A stretch of DNA of 37,101 nt from Nitrospirota bacterium (GCA_021814065.1 JAKAIZ010000004.1:1-37101); one strand, 5' to 3'. Positions 18,077 to 28,543 are shown, numbered from the stretch's first letter. Notes: generated from the sequence alone by a model not told the origin. Numbers and translations: made by a program.

Positions 18077-21000
18077 TTCATCTCCCGTCGGGGAAGCGAC
18101 AAGACCACTTCTGTCCCTTCGCCAGGTTTACTCCTGATTTCCATGCTGCCGCCATGCATCTTGACGATCTCACGACACAGAGAGAGACCAAGTCCTGTTC
18201 CCTTGATCCGCTGCCCGTGCTTGCCGCGATAAAACCTTTCGGGAAGATGAGAGAGGTCGTCCTCCGAGATGCCCCACCCGCTGTCGGAAACGGTAATCAC
18301 GACACCCCCTTTCGCATCCTCTACGCTGATATGGACACGGCACCCATCGTCTGAAAACATCAGCGAATTGTCGATAAGATTCGTCAGCACTTGCTTTATC
18401 TTCCCCTCGTCCCCGACCACATATCGGGCCCCGTCGACATCATATTTAATCTCGGCCTTCTTTTTTTCCACGAGCGGAGAAAAAGACCGCGACAGGCCCG
18501 ACAAAAGTTCTTCCATGTCTACACTTACCAGTTTCAAGATCTCTTTGCCGCTCTCTATCCGCGCGATACTCAACAGATCGGAGACCATATTGGACAGCCT
18601 TATCCCCTCACTCAGAATAGTACGCAGATATTTCTTCGCCCGCTTGTCGTCGATGTCTTCTTCAAGAATCATCTCGGTCATTCCCACGATTGCGGAGAGC
18701 GGTGTTCTGAATTCGTGCGAGACTGACCGTATTATCTCGGTTTTCATCCGGTCTATCTCTTTCTCGTGGCTTATGTCCCGCACCAGGTTTACTACCCCGG
18801 ACACCCCTCCCCCTGCGTCCAGCACCGGGGTGGCGCTTATCAGGACTGCATTTCTGTTTTGGAAAGCGCTGGTCAGGAAGGTCTCCCGGCTCATCCTGCC
18901 TCCGTTCAGCGCATCATCGAAACATTCACCGAGGGAAAACCTGAAATCAATGTTGTCATCCGAATACCTGAACACGTCGCAGATCGGCATCCCGACGGCA
19001 GCGGCAGCTGTAACGCCCGTCATTATTGAGAAGGCCTTATTGACTGAAATGATCCTGCCGTTGACATCGACTGTAATTATACCATCCGCCACGCTCTGAA
19101 GAATAGTGTCCGAGAGTCCCTTTTCCGTAATCGCCTTAAGATAAAAATCCGATCGCTCTATCGATACGGCCAGGATATTCGCGATAATCTTGAGGAAATG
19201 GAGTTCGTCTTCCTTAAACTCCCTCGTCCCCAAATAATAGAGGGAATATACACCGACAGTCTTTTCCCCAATATGCATGGGAACGGCGATGACAGACTGG
19301 AACTGCGAGTTGCCTATATCGGAGGCCAGATAAAATTTGGCCTCCGCCCGGATGTCTGCAATCACTGTGGGGGCCCTTCTCTCCACGGAATATCCCTCGA
19401 TGGAACTTACCGTGTTCGCATAAATAAGTTTGCCCTCTCTCCCGCTTTCGGGAGCTGCCGACTTGAGGATGAAATTCCCCTTCTGGTCCCTTACGAGCAG
19501 CCAGACAAGATCAGCCGAGAATATGTTCCTGATCAATTCGAGAACCGGTCCCATCACGTCCCTCAGTTCTATCGCCGACCCCAGCCTCGTCGAGAGCGAG
19601 AGGATCTGCGCCTGCTCTTCCTCCCGCCTGGATCTCTGGTGCTCGTAAAGTTCCCTCATCTTCTCGTACAGCTTGATATTTTCGAGAGCAATCCCAGTCA
19701 TTTCTCCAACGGAAGTGAGGATATTTTCTTCCTCGGATGTGAAATTATGCGTCCTGAAACTAAAGAGGCAGAAGACGCCGATGACCCTCTCCTTGCCACG
19801 GACGGGTATGCAGCAATATCCCTTCATCCCCGAATGTTTTATAAAGGACCGCTCTATCCTTTGGTCCTTCGAAAGGTCCGAGGTCGTCATCACCTGCCCG
19901 GTGACCGCCACCCTGCCGGGTACGTCCTCACCGAGCCTTATCCTCCCCATCATCTTCACGAATTCCTCCGATATCCCGCGGTGATACTGACAGACCATCT
20001 CTCTTTTGGCATCGTCGATGAAAAATATACCTCCCCCGTCCATGCTCAGCATCTCTATCATCCTGTCGAGGATTTTCGTAAATATTTCGTCTGCTCTCAA
20101 TGACTTACTGAGAATTCCGGCGATACTGTTAAGTGCAACCAACTCTCTGTTTTTGTTGAATATCTCTTCCTCGTGTTTCATGCGTCCCGTAACATCCCGG
20201 ATGAGTTCTATCACGTGAAGCACGTTGCCCGAGGAATCCTTGATGGGACTCGCCACGATTTCGTGAAACTTTCTTTCGCCGGAAGGACCGGCGTGCTGGT
20301 GAGTCGTCCGGTAATTCTTTCCGGTGATGAACACAGTCTGGGCAGGACACTCGTGCCCCTCGGTCCAGCACGGCTTACCCATATGGTGGGCTATCACATG
20401 ACAAAACTGACCGATCACAGGCCCCCCCGCCTCCGTCATGGCGACCCTGTTCGCCCTGATAATGTTGTACCCCTTGTCGATCACGAAGAGCTGGTCTTCG
20501 ATGCTGTCCATGATCGTTTCGACGTATTCCTTCTCGCGCTGTAGCTCGTTTCGGAGTTCCCGCTGTTCCCTGAAGTCTTTAAAAATACCGATCTTACCGA
20601 CTATCTTGTCCCCTTCGAATATCGGAGACCCGCTGATCAGCACCGGTATTTGTATACCGTCCCGCGAGAGCATGCTGATCTCATAAATCGATGAAATCCC
20701 CCTGTCTCTTTTCTCCTCAATTTGCTTGCGGATCACAGCGGCATTTTTCTCGTCGAAGAAATCATAGAGCAAAGCGCCTAATACTTCTTCCCTCGCATAA
20801 CCGAACATCCTGGTAAATGCCGGATTCACGTCCGAAATCCTATTTCCCGCGTCAACGACCCAGAGAGGATCTACCATCGCGCCCACATACGTGTCTTTAC
20901 GCTGCAGCTCAAGCGTCTTTTCACGCAGGGTAGCCGCCATCTCGTTGAAGGCCCTCGTCACTTCACCAAGTTCGTCATCGGAGACGATCGGCAGACGTAT

Positions 21001-21324
21001 GTCGAGATTGCCCTCCTTCATCAGTTTCGATCCTCTCAGAAGCCCTTTCAGAGAGATCAGCATGCCCCTCGAAAAGAGGATGGACAGCATGAGCGCAAGC
21101 ACCAGAATGTAAAACACAAAGGGAACCAGTGATTCGATAAGTTTGTCGGAAAACTCCCTGTGCGGTTGTGTATAATCCCCATTCCCGGGGGGATGGAGCG
21201 ACTCCTCCTCCGCAATCATCTTATTGACCTGTTTCACGACGGTAAATGTCAATGGCACCACGATAAGGGACGCGAAGATCAGAAAGATTACGATATGTTT
21301 ATAGATAATCTTCGTTTTCGCCAT
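18073..21324 (-). CDS. Multi-sensor histidine kinase (TM-HAMP-PAS-PAS-GAF-GAF-PAS-HisKA-HATPase_c)
   Basis: N-terminal TM segments, HAMP, several PAS/GAF segments, SHEFRTPLSAIVG H-box, LTNLIDNSLMFS N-box, VSDSGWGISEDDLSHLPERFYR and GTGLGLSLCREIVKMHGG. Confidence 0.95.
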   Translation of the reverse strand: MAKTKIIYKHIVIFLIFASLIVVPLTFTVVKQVNKMIAEEESLHPPGNGDYTQPHREFSDKLIESLVPFVFYILVLALMLSILFSRGMLISLKGLLRGSKLMKEGNLDIRLPIVSDDELGEVTRAFNEMAATLREKTLELQRKDTYVGAMVDPLWVVDAGNRISDVNPAFTRMFGYAREEVLGALLYDFFDEKNAAVIRKQIEEKRDRGISSIYEISMLSRDGIQIPVLISGSPIFEGDKIVGKIGIFKDFREQRELRNELQREKEYVETIMDSIEDQLFVIDKGYNIIRANRVAMTEAGGPVIGQFCHVIAHHMGKPCWTEGHECPAQTVFITGKNYRTTHQHAGPSGERKFHEIVASPIKDSSGNVLHVIELIRDVTGRMKHEEEIFNKNRELVALNSIAGILSKSLRADEIFTKILDRMIEMLSMDGGGIFFIDDAKREMVCQYHRGISEEFVKMMGRIRLGEDVPGRVAVTGQVMTTSDLSKDQRIERSFIKHSGMKGYCCIPVRGKERVIGVFCLFSFRTHNFTSEEENILTSVGEMTGIALENIKLYEKMRELYEHQRSRREEEQAQILSLSTRLGSAIELRDVMGPVLELIRNIFSADLVWLLVRDQKGNFILKSAAPESGREGKLIYANTVSSIEGYSVERRAPTVIADIRAEAKFYLASDIGNSQFQSVIAVPMHIGEKTVGVYSLYYLGTREFKEDELHFLKIIANILAVSIERSDFYLKAITEKGLSDTILQSVADGIITVDVNGRIISVNKAFSIMTGVTAAAAVGMPICDVFRYSDDNIDFRFSLGECFDDALNGGRMSRETFLTSAFQNRNAVLISATPVLDAGGGVSGVVNLVRDISHEKEIDRMKTEIIRSVSHEFRTPLSAIVGMTEMILEEDIDDKRAKKYLRTILSEGIRLSNMVSDLLSIARIESGKEILKLVSVDMEELLSGLSRSFSPLVEKKKAEIKYDVDGARYVVGDEGKIKQVLTNLIDNSLMFSDDGCRVHISVEDAKGGVVITVSDSGWGISEDDLSHLPERFYRGKHGQRIKGTGLGLSLCREIVKMHGGSMEIRSKPGEGTEVVLSLPRREMK

Positions 21325-22316
21325 CAGAACAAGTTCCTAATAAGATACATGAGCAAAACAACCAGGCCCCAGGAAAAAGAGATCACCCCAAGCGGCAGAA
21401 TACCCTGTTCTATGAGGGAATCAAAATCAACGGAAAAACCGATTGCCGCAAGCGCCGCGCTAAGGCAGAAATTGCTCGTGCCCTTGAAATACTCCATAAC
21501 ATGCGCAAACGCTCCGCTCATGTTCACCCCCACTGCAAGGAGTATAAAAACGATCACGAACCACGGGATCTTCACTCGCCTTCCCTCCTTCCCGGAATAA
21601 AAAAGCGAGGCAGTCACGAGGAAGAAAAGAAAGGACATCCTGATGAGTTTGATCTTCTCCGCAGCAGCAGGACATTCAGGACATACGTTCAGTGCCGCCA
21701 CCTTCACTTGTCCGAGCATCGGCAGTGTCGTACCGGCCAGAAAGTTGAATTCGACGCGTGTCAGCGAAAGGGTGTCGTTGAGCATCGGATAGAAGATCAT
21801 CCCGGTCAGCCCAAGCATCATCACAGATATTACCGCTACGGATGTCTCCTCTCTCTTCGCCCCTATCAGCGGTGAAATAACGGCAATCGCAGATGCCCCG
21901 CATACCGAAAGTCCGGACGCGAGAAGCACTGCCACTTTTTTTTCAATGCCGAATATCCCTGCGATAAGAAGCGTAAGCCCGAACAGCGCCGAGAATACCA
22001 AAAAAATCGCCAGCAACTGCCCCCAGCGCAGCTCGTCCAGAACAAGCTGCGATCCGTACAGCGCGATCCCGAGGGGGAGGAAGAAAGTCAGGGCTGTCTC
22101 CGTTCCCCTTTCGAAATAGTCCCTGTTGCCGATCATGTTCCCCGCAAGCATGCCGACGATGATCGAGATTACAAGGGCATCGAAAGAGGCATGAAGAGTC
22201 GACAAAAAATATGCCAATGCGGCAATGACAAGGACGACGCAGAATCCCGCGATATGATCTTCGGTCTTCATGTTTTTTTTTATGTTTTTCTCAAGTGTAC
22301 CATAAATACCCGCCAT
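21324..22316 (-). CDS. YeiH/UPF0324-family putative sulfate exporter (start uncertain: 22361, 22316 or 22271)
   Basis: Polytopic membrane protein; GIALYGSQLVLDE, LLASGLSVCGASAIAVISPLIGAKREETSVAVISVMML, GFSVDFDSLIEQG typical of YeiH. Confidence 0.9.
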   Translation of the reverse strand: MAGIYGTLEKNIKKNMKTEDHIAGFCVVLVIAALAYFLSTLHASFDALVISIIVGMLAGNMIGNRDYFERGTETALTFFLPLGIALYGSQLVLDELRWGQLLAIFLVFSALFGLTLLIAGIFGIEKKVAVLLASGLSVCGASAIAVISPLIGAKREETSVAVISVMMLGLTGMIFYPMLNDTLSLTRVEFNFLAGTTLPMLGQVKVAALNVCPECPAAAEKIKLIRMSFLFFLVTASLFYSGKEGRRVKIPWFVIVFILLAVGVNMSGAFAHVMEYFKGTSNFCLSAALAAIGFSVDFDSLIEQGILPLGVISFSWGLVVLLMYLIRNLF

Positions 22317-22452
22317 GAAGAAACAGGCCGTATTGTCCCCGAAGAAGCCGTTGACGACCACGTTCAGTCGGAATACGCCTGGCAGACGAAAAGTCCCGTC
22401 TGGATGCTGTCCTTACTGTTACTTATTTAAGCGGAACAATGAAGGCAGTGTT

Positions 22453-22475
22453 TGATTGTGATTCAAGTAAACGCA
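22453..22475 (-). repeat. Dispersed intergenic repeat, copy 2 (TGCGTTTACTTGAATCACAATCA on the minus strand)
   Basis: Differs from copy 1 at two of 23 positions. Abuts the GGCGAG-ACC-CTCGCC hairpin at the hisS 3' end. Confidence 0.75.
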
Positions 22476-22499
22476 GGCGAGACCCTCGCCTCCCCTTAG

Positions 22500-23789
22500 C
22501 TATGGTCGGTGCTCTTCCGCTTTACCTCGCGCCACACTGCGCAGGAAGTCGCGCAAGCCAGACGCAGCGACTGCACCTTCGGCCGCATCCGAAAGCCTCT
22601 TCCATTTCAGCTCACCTGCACGCAGTTCGTCATCGCCGATGATAAAGACATACTCTGCAGCGAGACGGTCTGCCTTTCTCATCTGGCTTTTCAACGAGGC
22701 TGCGCCATCGCCGAGTTCGGTCCAGTACCCATCCTGCCGCAGGCCGTCCGCAATGAGGATACCCTCGGCGCCGGCCCTCTCCCCGATCACCGCGATAAAA
22801 GCGGCGGGGCGTGGGAGGTCCTCCCGCACAGTCATTTTCAGGAGCTCGACGATTCTCTCCATACCTACAGCAAATCCCACCGCAGGCGTCTCCGGCCCGC
22901 CGAACTCCTTCACCAGCCGGTCATATCTTCCCCCGGCGGCGACCGCGTTCTGGGCGCCCAGGTTCTCGCTCGTCACTTCGAAGGTGGTACGTGTGTAGTA
23001 GTCAAGTCCCCTCACCATCTCAGGGTTCACCACATAGGAGATACCGAGCTTTTCGAGCAGATGAAGGAGCCTTTCGAAATGCGCCCTGCAGTCTTCACAG
23101 AGGTGATCGGTTACCCTGGGTGCCCCCTTTCTAACCTCCCTGCAGCCCTCCACTTTGCAATCCAGAATCCTCAGCGGGTTCACGTGGTATCTGCGCCGGC
23201 AGTCGGTACACAGGTCGTCGAGTCTGCCGGCAAAAAAAGACAAAAGTGCCTCCTTGAACACAGGTCTGCACTTTTCGCATCCGATCGAATTGACCTGAAA
23301 CCTGAGATTGGGCAGCCCGACCCCGGCAAGAAATCGCCCCAGCATCGAAAGCATCTCGGCGTCGGTCTCGGCATGCGGAGAGCCGAAACACTCCGCCCCT
23401 GTCTGGTAAAATTGTCTCAAACGTCCCAACTGCGGCCTTTCGTATCTGAACATCGGCCCTGCATAATAGAATTTTTGCGGTGACGGCATATTGAAAAGGT
23501 GGTTTTCCACATAACAACGGACCACCGGTGCGGTCCCTTCAGGCCTGAGAGTGATGCTGCGGCCGCCCTTGTCCTCAAAGGTGTACATCTCCTTTTCTAC
23601 GATATCGGTGTCCTCGCCGATGCTCCTCGTAAAGACGCCCGTTGCTTCGACGATCGGCGGCCTAATCTCCCCGAACCCGAAAGACGAGAATACCTCCCGC
23701 GCCTTCTCTTCGACCGACTGCCAGATGTAAATATCAGGCGGCATGACATCTTTCATGCCCTTCAGCGCCTGGAAACGTCCGGAACTCAT
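22500..23789 (-). CDS. hisS: Histidine--tRNA ligase
   Basis: KGMKDVMPPD, LRPEGTAPVVRCYVE, FRYERPQLGRLRQFYQTGAECFG, VRGLDYYTRTTFEV motifs. Confidence 0.97.
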   Translation of the reverse strand: MSSGRFQALKGMKDVMPPDIYIWQSVEEKAREVFSSFGFGEIRPPIVEATGVFTRSIGEDTDIVEKEMYTFEDKGGRSITLRPEGTAPVVRCYVENHLFNMPSPQKFYYAGPMFRYERPQLGRLRQFYQTGAECFGSPHAETDAEMLSMLGRFLAGVGLPNLRFQVNSIGCEKCRPVFKEALLSFFAGRLDDLCTDCRRRYHVNPLRILDCKVEGCREVRKGAPRVTDHLCEDCRAHFERLLHLLEKLGISYVVNPEMVRGLDYYTRTTFEVTSENLGAQNAVAAGGRYDRLVKEFGGPETPAVGFAVGMERIVELLKMTVREDLPRPAAFIAVIGERAGAEGILIADGLRQDGYWTELGDGAASLKSQMRKADRLAAEYVFIIGDDELRAGELKWKRLSDAAEGAVAASGLRDFLRSVARGKAEEHRP

Positions 23790-24265
23790 TCTTCGCCTTC
23801 TCCCCTGTTTTCGCCTTCCCTGAACGCATCGTGTTCGAGCATCCTGACATGATTTTCGATCAGCCTCTTCAGCTCTTCCTTGAAATGACGGCGTATCCCT
23901 TTCAGATCGACGATGTCTTCGTGGATCTTTATCACCTTCTCCTGCGCCTCCCTGACCAGATTATCGGCCCTTAACTCCGCCTCCTTGATCAGGAGTTCCG
24001 CCTCCTTCCGCGCATTGGTCTTGTAATCTTCGACCATCTGCTGGGCCGTCATGAGGGTCTCGCGCATCGTAGATTCCATATCTTTGTACTCCTTGATATG
24101 ATTCTCCGCCCTCTGCACGTTCTCCTTCAGCGAAGCGTTCTCCCGGAGAAGCTCCTCCATCTCCTCCCTGATCACTTCAAGAAAGGCGTAGACCTCCTCG
24201 ACATCGAACCCCCTGAACTTCATCGGGAACTGCTTCTGCTGAATGTCCAGCGGCGTGATTCTCAT
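23786..24265 (-). CDS. DivIVA-domain cell division/septum protein
   Basis: MRITPLDIQQKQFPMKFRGFDVEEVYAFLEVI followed by coiled coil. Confidence 0.94.
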   Translation of the reverse strand: MRITPLDIQQKQFPMKFRGFDVEEVYAFLEVIREEMEELLRENASLKENVQRAENHIKEYKDMESTMRETLMTAQQMVEDYKTNARKEAELLIKEAELRADNLVREAQEKVIKIHEDIVDLKGIRRHFKEELKRLIENHVRMLEHDAFREGENRGEGEE

Positions 24266-24268
24266 AGC

Positions 24269-24574
24269 TTATCCTCCTCCAAACCTGATTCCTATTTTTA
24301 TGAGAGACCGTACCAGAAATGACTGCACGAATATAATAGCAAGAATGACCACGATAGGAGAAATATCGATCGGCCCGAGCCTATGACCGATGACCCTTCT
24401 GATAGGACGAAAGACCGGCTCGGTCACGGAGTAGAGAAACCTGACGATGGGGTTATAGGGGTCCGGATTCACCCAGCTTATCAGCGCCGCAACAATGACG
24501 ACCCACTTATAGATCTCAAGCAGCATGTCGAAGATCTTTGCCACGGCAACGATGAAATCACCAAAGACGAACAC
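24269..24574 (-). CDS. YggT-family membrane protein
   Basis: SWVNPDPYNPIVRFLYSVTEPVFRPIRRVI signature. Confidence 0.94.
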   Translation of the reverse strand: MFVFGDFIVAVAKIFDMLLEIYKWVVIVAALISWVNPDPYNPIVRFLYSVTEPVFRPIRRVIGHRLGPIDISPIVVILAIIFVQSFLVRSLIKIGIRFGGG

Positions 24575-25362
24575 TATTCCCTCCTTCCAAGTTCTTCCGA
24601 TCTCTTCCGCGCGGCCAGAAGGGCATCGAACACAATGTCTCGCACAGACTTCATCTCAAAGACCTTTAGTCCCGCCTCGGTAGTGCCGCCCGGCGAAGTC
24701 ACCATGATCCTCAATTTCTCGGGCGACATTCCCGAATCGAACAGCCTGGCCGTCCCGAGAAGCGTCTGGACCACCAGCACCGATGAATCGGCAGCAGAAA
24801 GCCCCATCTTTTCTCCTGCGGCGATCATCGCCTCGGCAAACAGCGCGAAGAAGGCCGGTCCGCTGCCGGATACGGCAGTGACCGCATCCATCATCTCTTC
24901 CGGGAGGGTGAGCACGCTTCCTATCGACATAAGAATAGCCTTCACCGTGTTCAGCCCGGGGCCGTAAAAACAGCCGCATAAGGACATGACCGACATGCCT
25001 TCCTGCACCAGCGCCGGGGTATTCGGCATCACTCTTATCAGCCGCTCGGTCTTCAGTTTGGATCCGAGATAGGCTAGCGTAATACCGGCGGCGATCGAGA
25101 CGACGGTCTTTTCTTCGCTCACCGCAGGGGTAATCTCATCGAGCACCGCGCCCATATTTTGCGGTTTTACGGCAAGTATGATGACATCGCAGGCCGAGAC
25201 GACCTCCACGTTGGAAGAGGTCGCCGAAAGGCCGTACGCCGCTGCAAGTTCATGCCGCCTTTCCTCTCTGGGCTCGGAGACCATAATGTCCCTCATCCCC
25301 TTCGACGTCATCCCCTTTATCATCGCCTCCGCCATATTTCCGCCGCCGATAAAGCCGATCAT
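24574..25362 (-). CDS. proC: Pyrroline-5-carboxylate reductase
   Basis: IGFIGGGNMAEAMIKGM, RVMPNTPALVQEGM, AVSGSGPAFFALFAEAM motifs. Confidence 0.97.
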   Translation of the reverse strand: MIGFIGGGNMAEAMIKGMTSKGMRDIMVSEPREERRHELAAAYGLSATSSNVEVVSACDVIILAVKPQNMGAVLDEITPAVSEEKTVVSIAAGITLAYLGSKLKTERLIRVMPNTPALVQEGMSVMSLCGCFYGPGLNTVKAILMSIGSVLTLPEEMMDAVTAVSGSGPAFFALFAEAMIAAGEKMGLSAADSSVLVVQTLLGTARLFDSGMSPEKLRIMVTSPGGTTEAGLKVFEMKSVRDIVFDALLAARKRSEELGRRE

Positions 25363-26093
25363 GCCTCCTCCTTTTTTCTCTCTCCGAAGATCGCCGTTCC
25401 CACCCGCACCATGGTCGCGCCCTCTTCAACCGCTATTTCGAAGTCATTCGACATTCCCATTGACAGTTCCTTCAACGGGAAGCCCTCTGCTTCAGCCTTG
25501 TCTCTGATTTCCCTTAATTTTCTAAAGAAGGGTCTGGCTTGCTGCGGGTTCGCAAAGTAAGGCGGTATCGTCATGAGCCCTTCGACCTTCAGGTGCCTCA
25601 TGCCTCTTAACCTCTCGAGCAGCCATATTACTTTTCCCTGTGATATACCATACTTACGTTCTTCATCTGAAAGTTTTACCTGAATAAGTATTCTTTGCGT
25701 TTTGTTTATCTTCTCCGCCGAACTGTTCACCATTTCCGCAAGCTCCTCGGAATCAACGGAATGTATCAGGTCGAAAAGCTCGACCGCCACTTTTGCCTTG
25801 TTCTTCTGCAGATGACCGATAAGGTGCCAGCGCGGCCTGTATCCCTTCAAAGTCCCTCCGGGGGGTACGCCAAGCAGATTTCTTATATGCGCGATCTTCT
25901 CGCGAAACTCCTGCACCCTGTTCTCGCCGAAGTCCCTTAGTCCCATTTCGAGCGCCCTCACAACCACATCCGCAGCCACATTCTTCGTCACCGCGATGAG
26001 TCTTACATCATGAGGCTCCCTCCCGGCCCTCATGGCTGCATGGGAAATCGCCCTGTAGATCTTCTTTATATTTTCCGAGAGGCCGCGTTCCAT
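25359..26093 (-). CDS. YggS-family pyridoxal phosphate homeostasis protein (PLPBP)
   Basis: VRLIAVTKNV, FGENRVQEF, WHLIGHLQKNK, LSMGMSNDFEIAVEEGATMVRVGTAIFG motifs. Confidence 0.96.
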   Translation of the reverse strand: MERGLSENIKKIYRAISHAAMRAGREPHDVRLIAVTKNVAADVVVRALEMGLRDFGENRVQEFREKIAHIRNLLGVPPGGTLKGYRPRWHLIGHLQKNKAKVAVELFDLIHSVDSEELAEMVNSSAEKINKTQRILIQVKLSDEERKYGISQGKVIWLLERLRGMRHLKVEGLMTIPPYFANPQQARPFFRKLREIRDKAEAEGFPLKELSMGMSNDFEIAVEEGATMVRVGTAIFGERKKEEA

Positions 26094-26208
26094 GGTTAAT
26101 CCAGAAAGTATTATACTATTATCTCTCGCAATAAAATTCAATAAATTGGGGCAGATCAGCAGCGTCGGAAACAATGGGAGAATTTATATCAGCACCTAAG
26201 AAAGGACC

Positions 26209-26832
26209 TTACATCGCCGCTCCCAAGACAAACCAGGAGCCAAAGCAGATAAGGAAAAGACCACAGGCAACCAGCATGATCCTGTACACTTTATCGCTCA
26301 TAACTGCCCTGCCCTTTGCCACTGCAAGCGAGAGTAGACTGTACCAGCCGAGATCCGCAGCGATGTGACCGGCAAAAAAGGCGATCACGCCCGGGGGACC
26401 GTATTTCAATGCGCTCACGAGATATCCCAGTCCGATAGTCAGCCACCAGATGACCCAGTAGGGGTTCGAAAGACTTCCCACAATACCTGCAACGACGGGG
26501 TTCATCCCGGCCCGCCTTCCCTCTGCCTTCATCTCAAGCCTGGCGCTCCGACCGTCCTTGAGCAGCATCGAGCCCATCAATATCAGAATTATGCCGCCTA
26601 TGAGGCCTATCACCAGTTTCGTCCCTTCCGCGGAGACAGCAGGCATCAGGCCGAAGACGATAAGGAGGACGACGATCGCCTCGAGGAGGCCGTGTCCGAA
26701 TATAATCAGAGGTCCTGCAGAGAAGCCCCGTTTCACCGATTCTCCCACAGTGATCGTGAAGAGAGGTCCCGGCACCAGCGCTCCAGACAGGGCGACCACG
26801 AATGAGGTGACTGCGATCAACAGGATGCTCAT
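26209..26832 (-). CDS. LysE-family translocator
   Basis: SGALVPGPLFTITVGESVKRGFSAGPLIIFGHG; NPYWVIWWLTIGLGYL. Confidence 0.9.
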   Translation of the reverse strand: MSILLIAVTSFVVALSGALVPGPLFTITVGESVKRGFSAGPLIIFGHGLLEAIVVLLIVFGLMPAVSAEGTKLVIGLIGGIILILMGSMLLKDGRSARLEMKAEGRRAGMNPVVAGIVGSLSNPYWVIWWLTIGLGYLVSALKYGPPGVIAFFAGHIAADLGWYSLLSLAVAKGRAVMSDKVYRIMLVACGLFLICFGSWFVLGAAM

Positions 26833-28463
26833 AGACCGACCGCCCCACAGTATTCATTCCAGAGCCTCTCCTTCGGAACGCCGGCATCGATAAAATCCCA
26901 CGGAAGGATCTCCTCCCCGGACTTTTGCCTGAACAGAAAGAAATCACTATTGATCCCGGGATGGCCTTCTCTCAGGGAAAATTCCTGTCCTGAGGCCAGA
27001 TACTCCGCCAATCCGGAAAGACGCCTGTCGCCGAGTGAAAACAACCCCTGCAGGTATGCGTACTTCGGGACGTCGTGGAATACCCTCACACCCCTGAGGC
27101 CCGAAAGTCCCTTCTTAAGATATTTCAGTCTCTCCTTTACGTCTTTCAGCGCAGCCATCGGATGCCACTGAAAGGGCGTAAACGGCTTCGGCACGAAAGT
27201 GCTGACGCTCAGGGTGATAAACCCCCGGACCGTATTCTCTCGTATCTTCCGTACAAGCGCGATAATTCCCTCGATGTCTTCTGTCCGTTCCGTCGGAAGC
27301 CCGATCATGAAATAAAGCCGAAGGGTCTCTATACCGCCTTCAAGAATAAGCCCCGCGGTCTCGAATATGTCCTGATCGGAGATCTTCTTGTTGATGACGT
27401 CCCTGAGCCGCTGGGTGCCCGCCTCAGGAGCGATTGATATACTCTTATGTCCCTTCATCAGGGCAACGATCCTGCCGCTTCTGGGACTTGCCCGCAAAGA
27501 AGTGATCGAAAAATCCACTCCCTCTATCGACAGTACCTCCTCCGCCATTGGATAATCCGTGAGCGAGGGGCCGACAAGACCGACCTTCCTGGTCTGCGCT
27601 AATGCCTCCCGGATTTCATCCCTGAGCACTACAGGGTCTTTGCGCCTCGCCGGCTTGTAGATGCGGCCGGCCACGCAGAACCGGCATGACCAGACGCACC
27701 CGCGCATCGTCTCCAGAAGATACATGTCGGAAAACTCGGCCTCCGGAGTCGTGATACGCTGCTTCATGGGAGATGTGGAAATATCAGCTACCGTCCTTTT
27801 GCGGATGACCGCGCTCGCGGGAGGAAATGCCTTCCTCGATATAATGCCCCCGCCCTCACCGGAATAGGAAACCTCGTACAAACGGGGGACGTAAATACCT
27901 TCAATTTTCGCCGACTCCCGGAACAGCGCATCCTTTGAGCGGGACGTTCTGAAGACCGCCAGAAATTCAGGAAGCGCCTCCTCAGCCTCCCCGATCACAC
28001 AGATATCGAAAAAATCCGCCAAAGGTTCGGGGTTGTAGAATGCACATACACCGCCCATGATCACCACGGGATGCCCGCTTTGCCTCATCGGCGACCTAGC
28101 GGGAATATTCGCCAGTTTCAACATTTTTATCACATTCGGGTAATCATTTTCGAATGAGACCGAAAAGGCGACGATATCGAATCTGCCAAGCGGCCGCTTG
28201 GATTCCAGAGCAAATATTTCGTCGCCCGTCCTCTCGTATTCCGCCATTTCTTCAGGCCCTGGAAGAAAAGCCCTTTCGCATACCACGTCATCCATATCGT
28301 TCAGCAGCCCGTAGATGCCCTGATACCCCAGGTTCGACATGCCCACCGAATAGGTGTTCGGGAAAACCAGGACAACGTTGATCTTACCGCCCGGATCTTT
28401 AAAGACGGTCCCCTTCTCTTTGGAGAGCAGATATTCGGCCTTGCCTAGAAGTTTTTTGTTCAT
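26829..28463 (-). CDS. B12-binding-type radical SAM protein (TIGR03960-like)
   Basis: VLVFPNTYSVGMSNLGYQGIYGLLN, YLLETMRGCVWSCRFCVAGRIYKPARR, SIAPEAGTQRLRDVINK motifs. Confidence 0.9.
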   Translation of the reverse strand: MNKKLLGKAEYLLSKEKGTVFKDPGGKINVVLVFPNTYSVGMSNLGYQGIYGLLNDMDDVVCERAFLPGPEEMAEYERTGDEIFALESKRPLGRFDIVAFSVSFENDYPNVIKMLKLANIPARSPMRQSGHPVVIMGGVCAFYNPEPLADFFDICVIGEAEEALPEFLAVFRTSRSKDALFRESAKIEGIYVPRLYEVSYSGEGGGIISRKAFPPASAVIRKRTVADISTSPMKQRITTPEAEFSDMYLLETMRGCVWSCRFCVAGRIYKPARRKDPVVLRDEIREALAQTRKVGLVGPSLTDYPMAEEVLSIEGVDFSITSLRASPRSGRIVALMKGHKSISIAPEAGTQRLRDVINKKISDQDIFETAGLILEGGIETLRLYFMIGLPTERTEDIEGIIALVRKIRENTVRGFITLSVSTFVPKPFTPFQWHPMAALKDVKERLKYLKKGLSGLRGVRVFHDVPKYAYLQGLFSLGDRRLSGLAEYLASGQEFSLREGHPGINSDFFLFRQKSGEEILPWDFIDAGVPKERLWNEYCGAVGL

Positions 28464-28543
28464 GCAGAAAACCTTATCGATATTATACCTGCTCGAGAAC
28501 AAGAATGATTTTCAATTGTGGCTAAGGCGTGTTAATATTTCGA

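Noticed and set aside
19198-20103. 301 aa plus-strand ORF inside the histidine kinase
   Set aside because: Antisense to a clearly recognisable multi-domain kinase; no recognisable domains.
22509-23483. 324 aa plus-strand ORF opposite hisS
   Set aside because: Antisense of hisS codons; no independent support.
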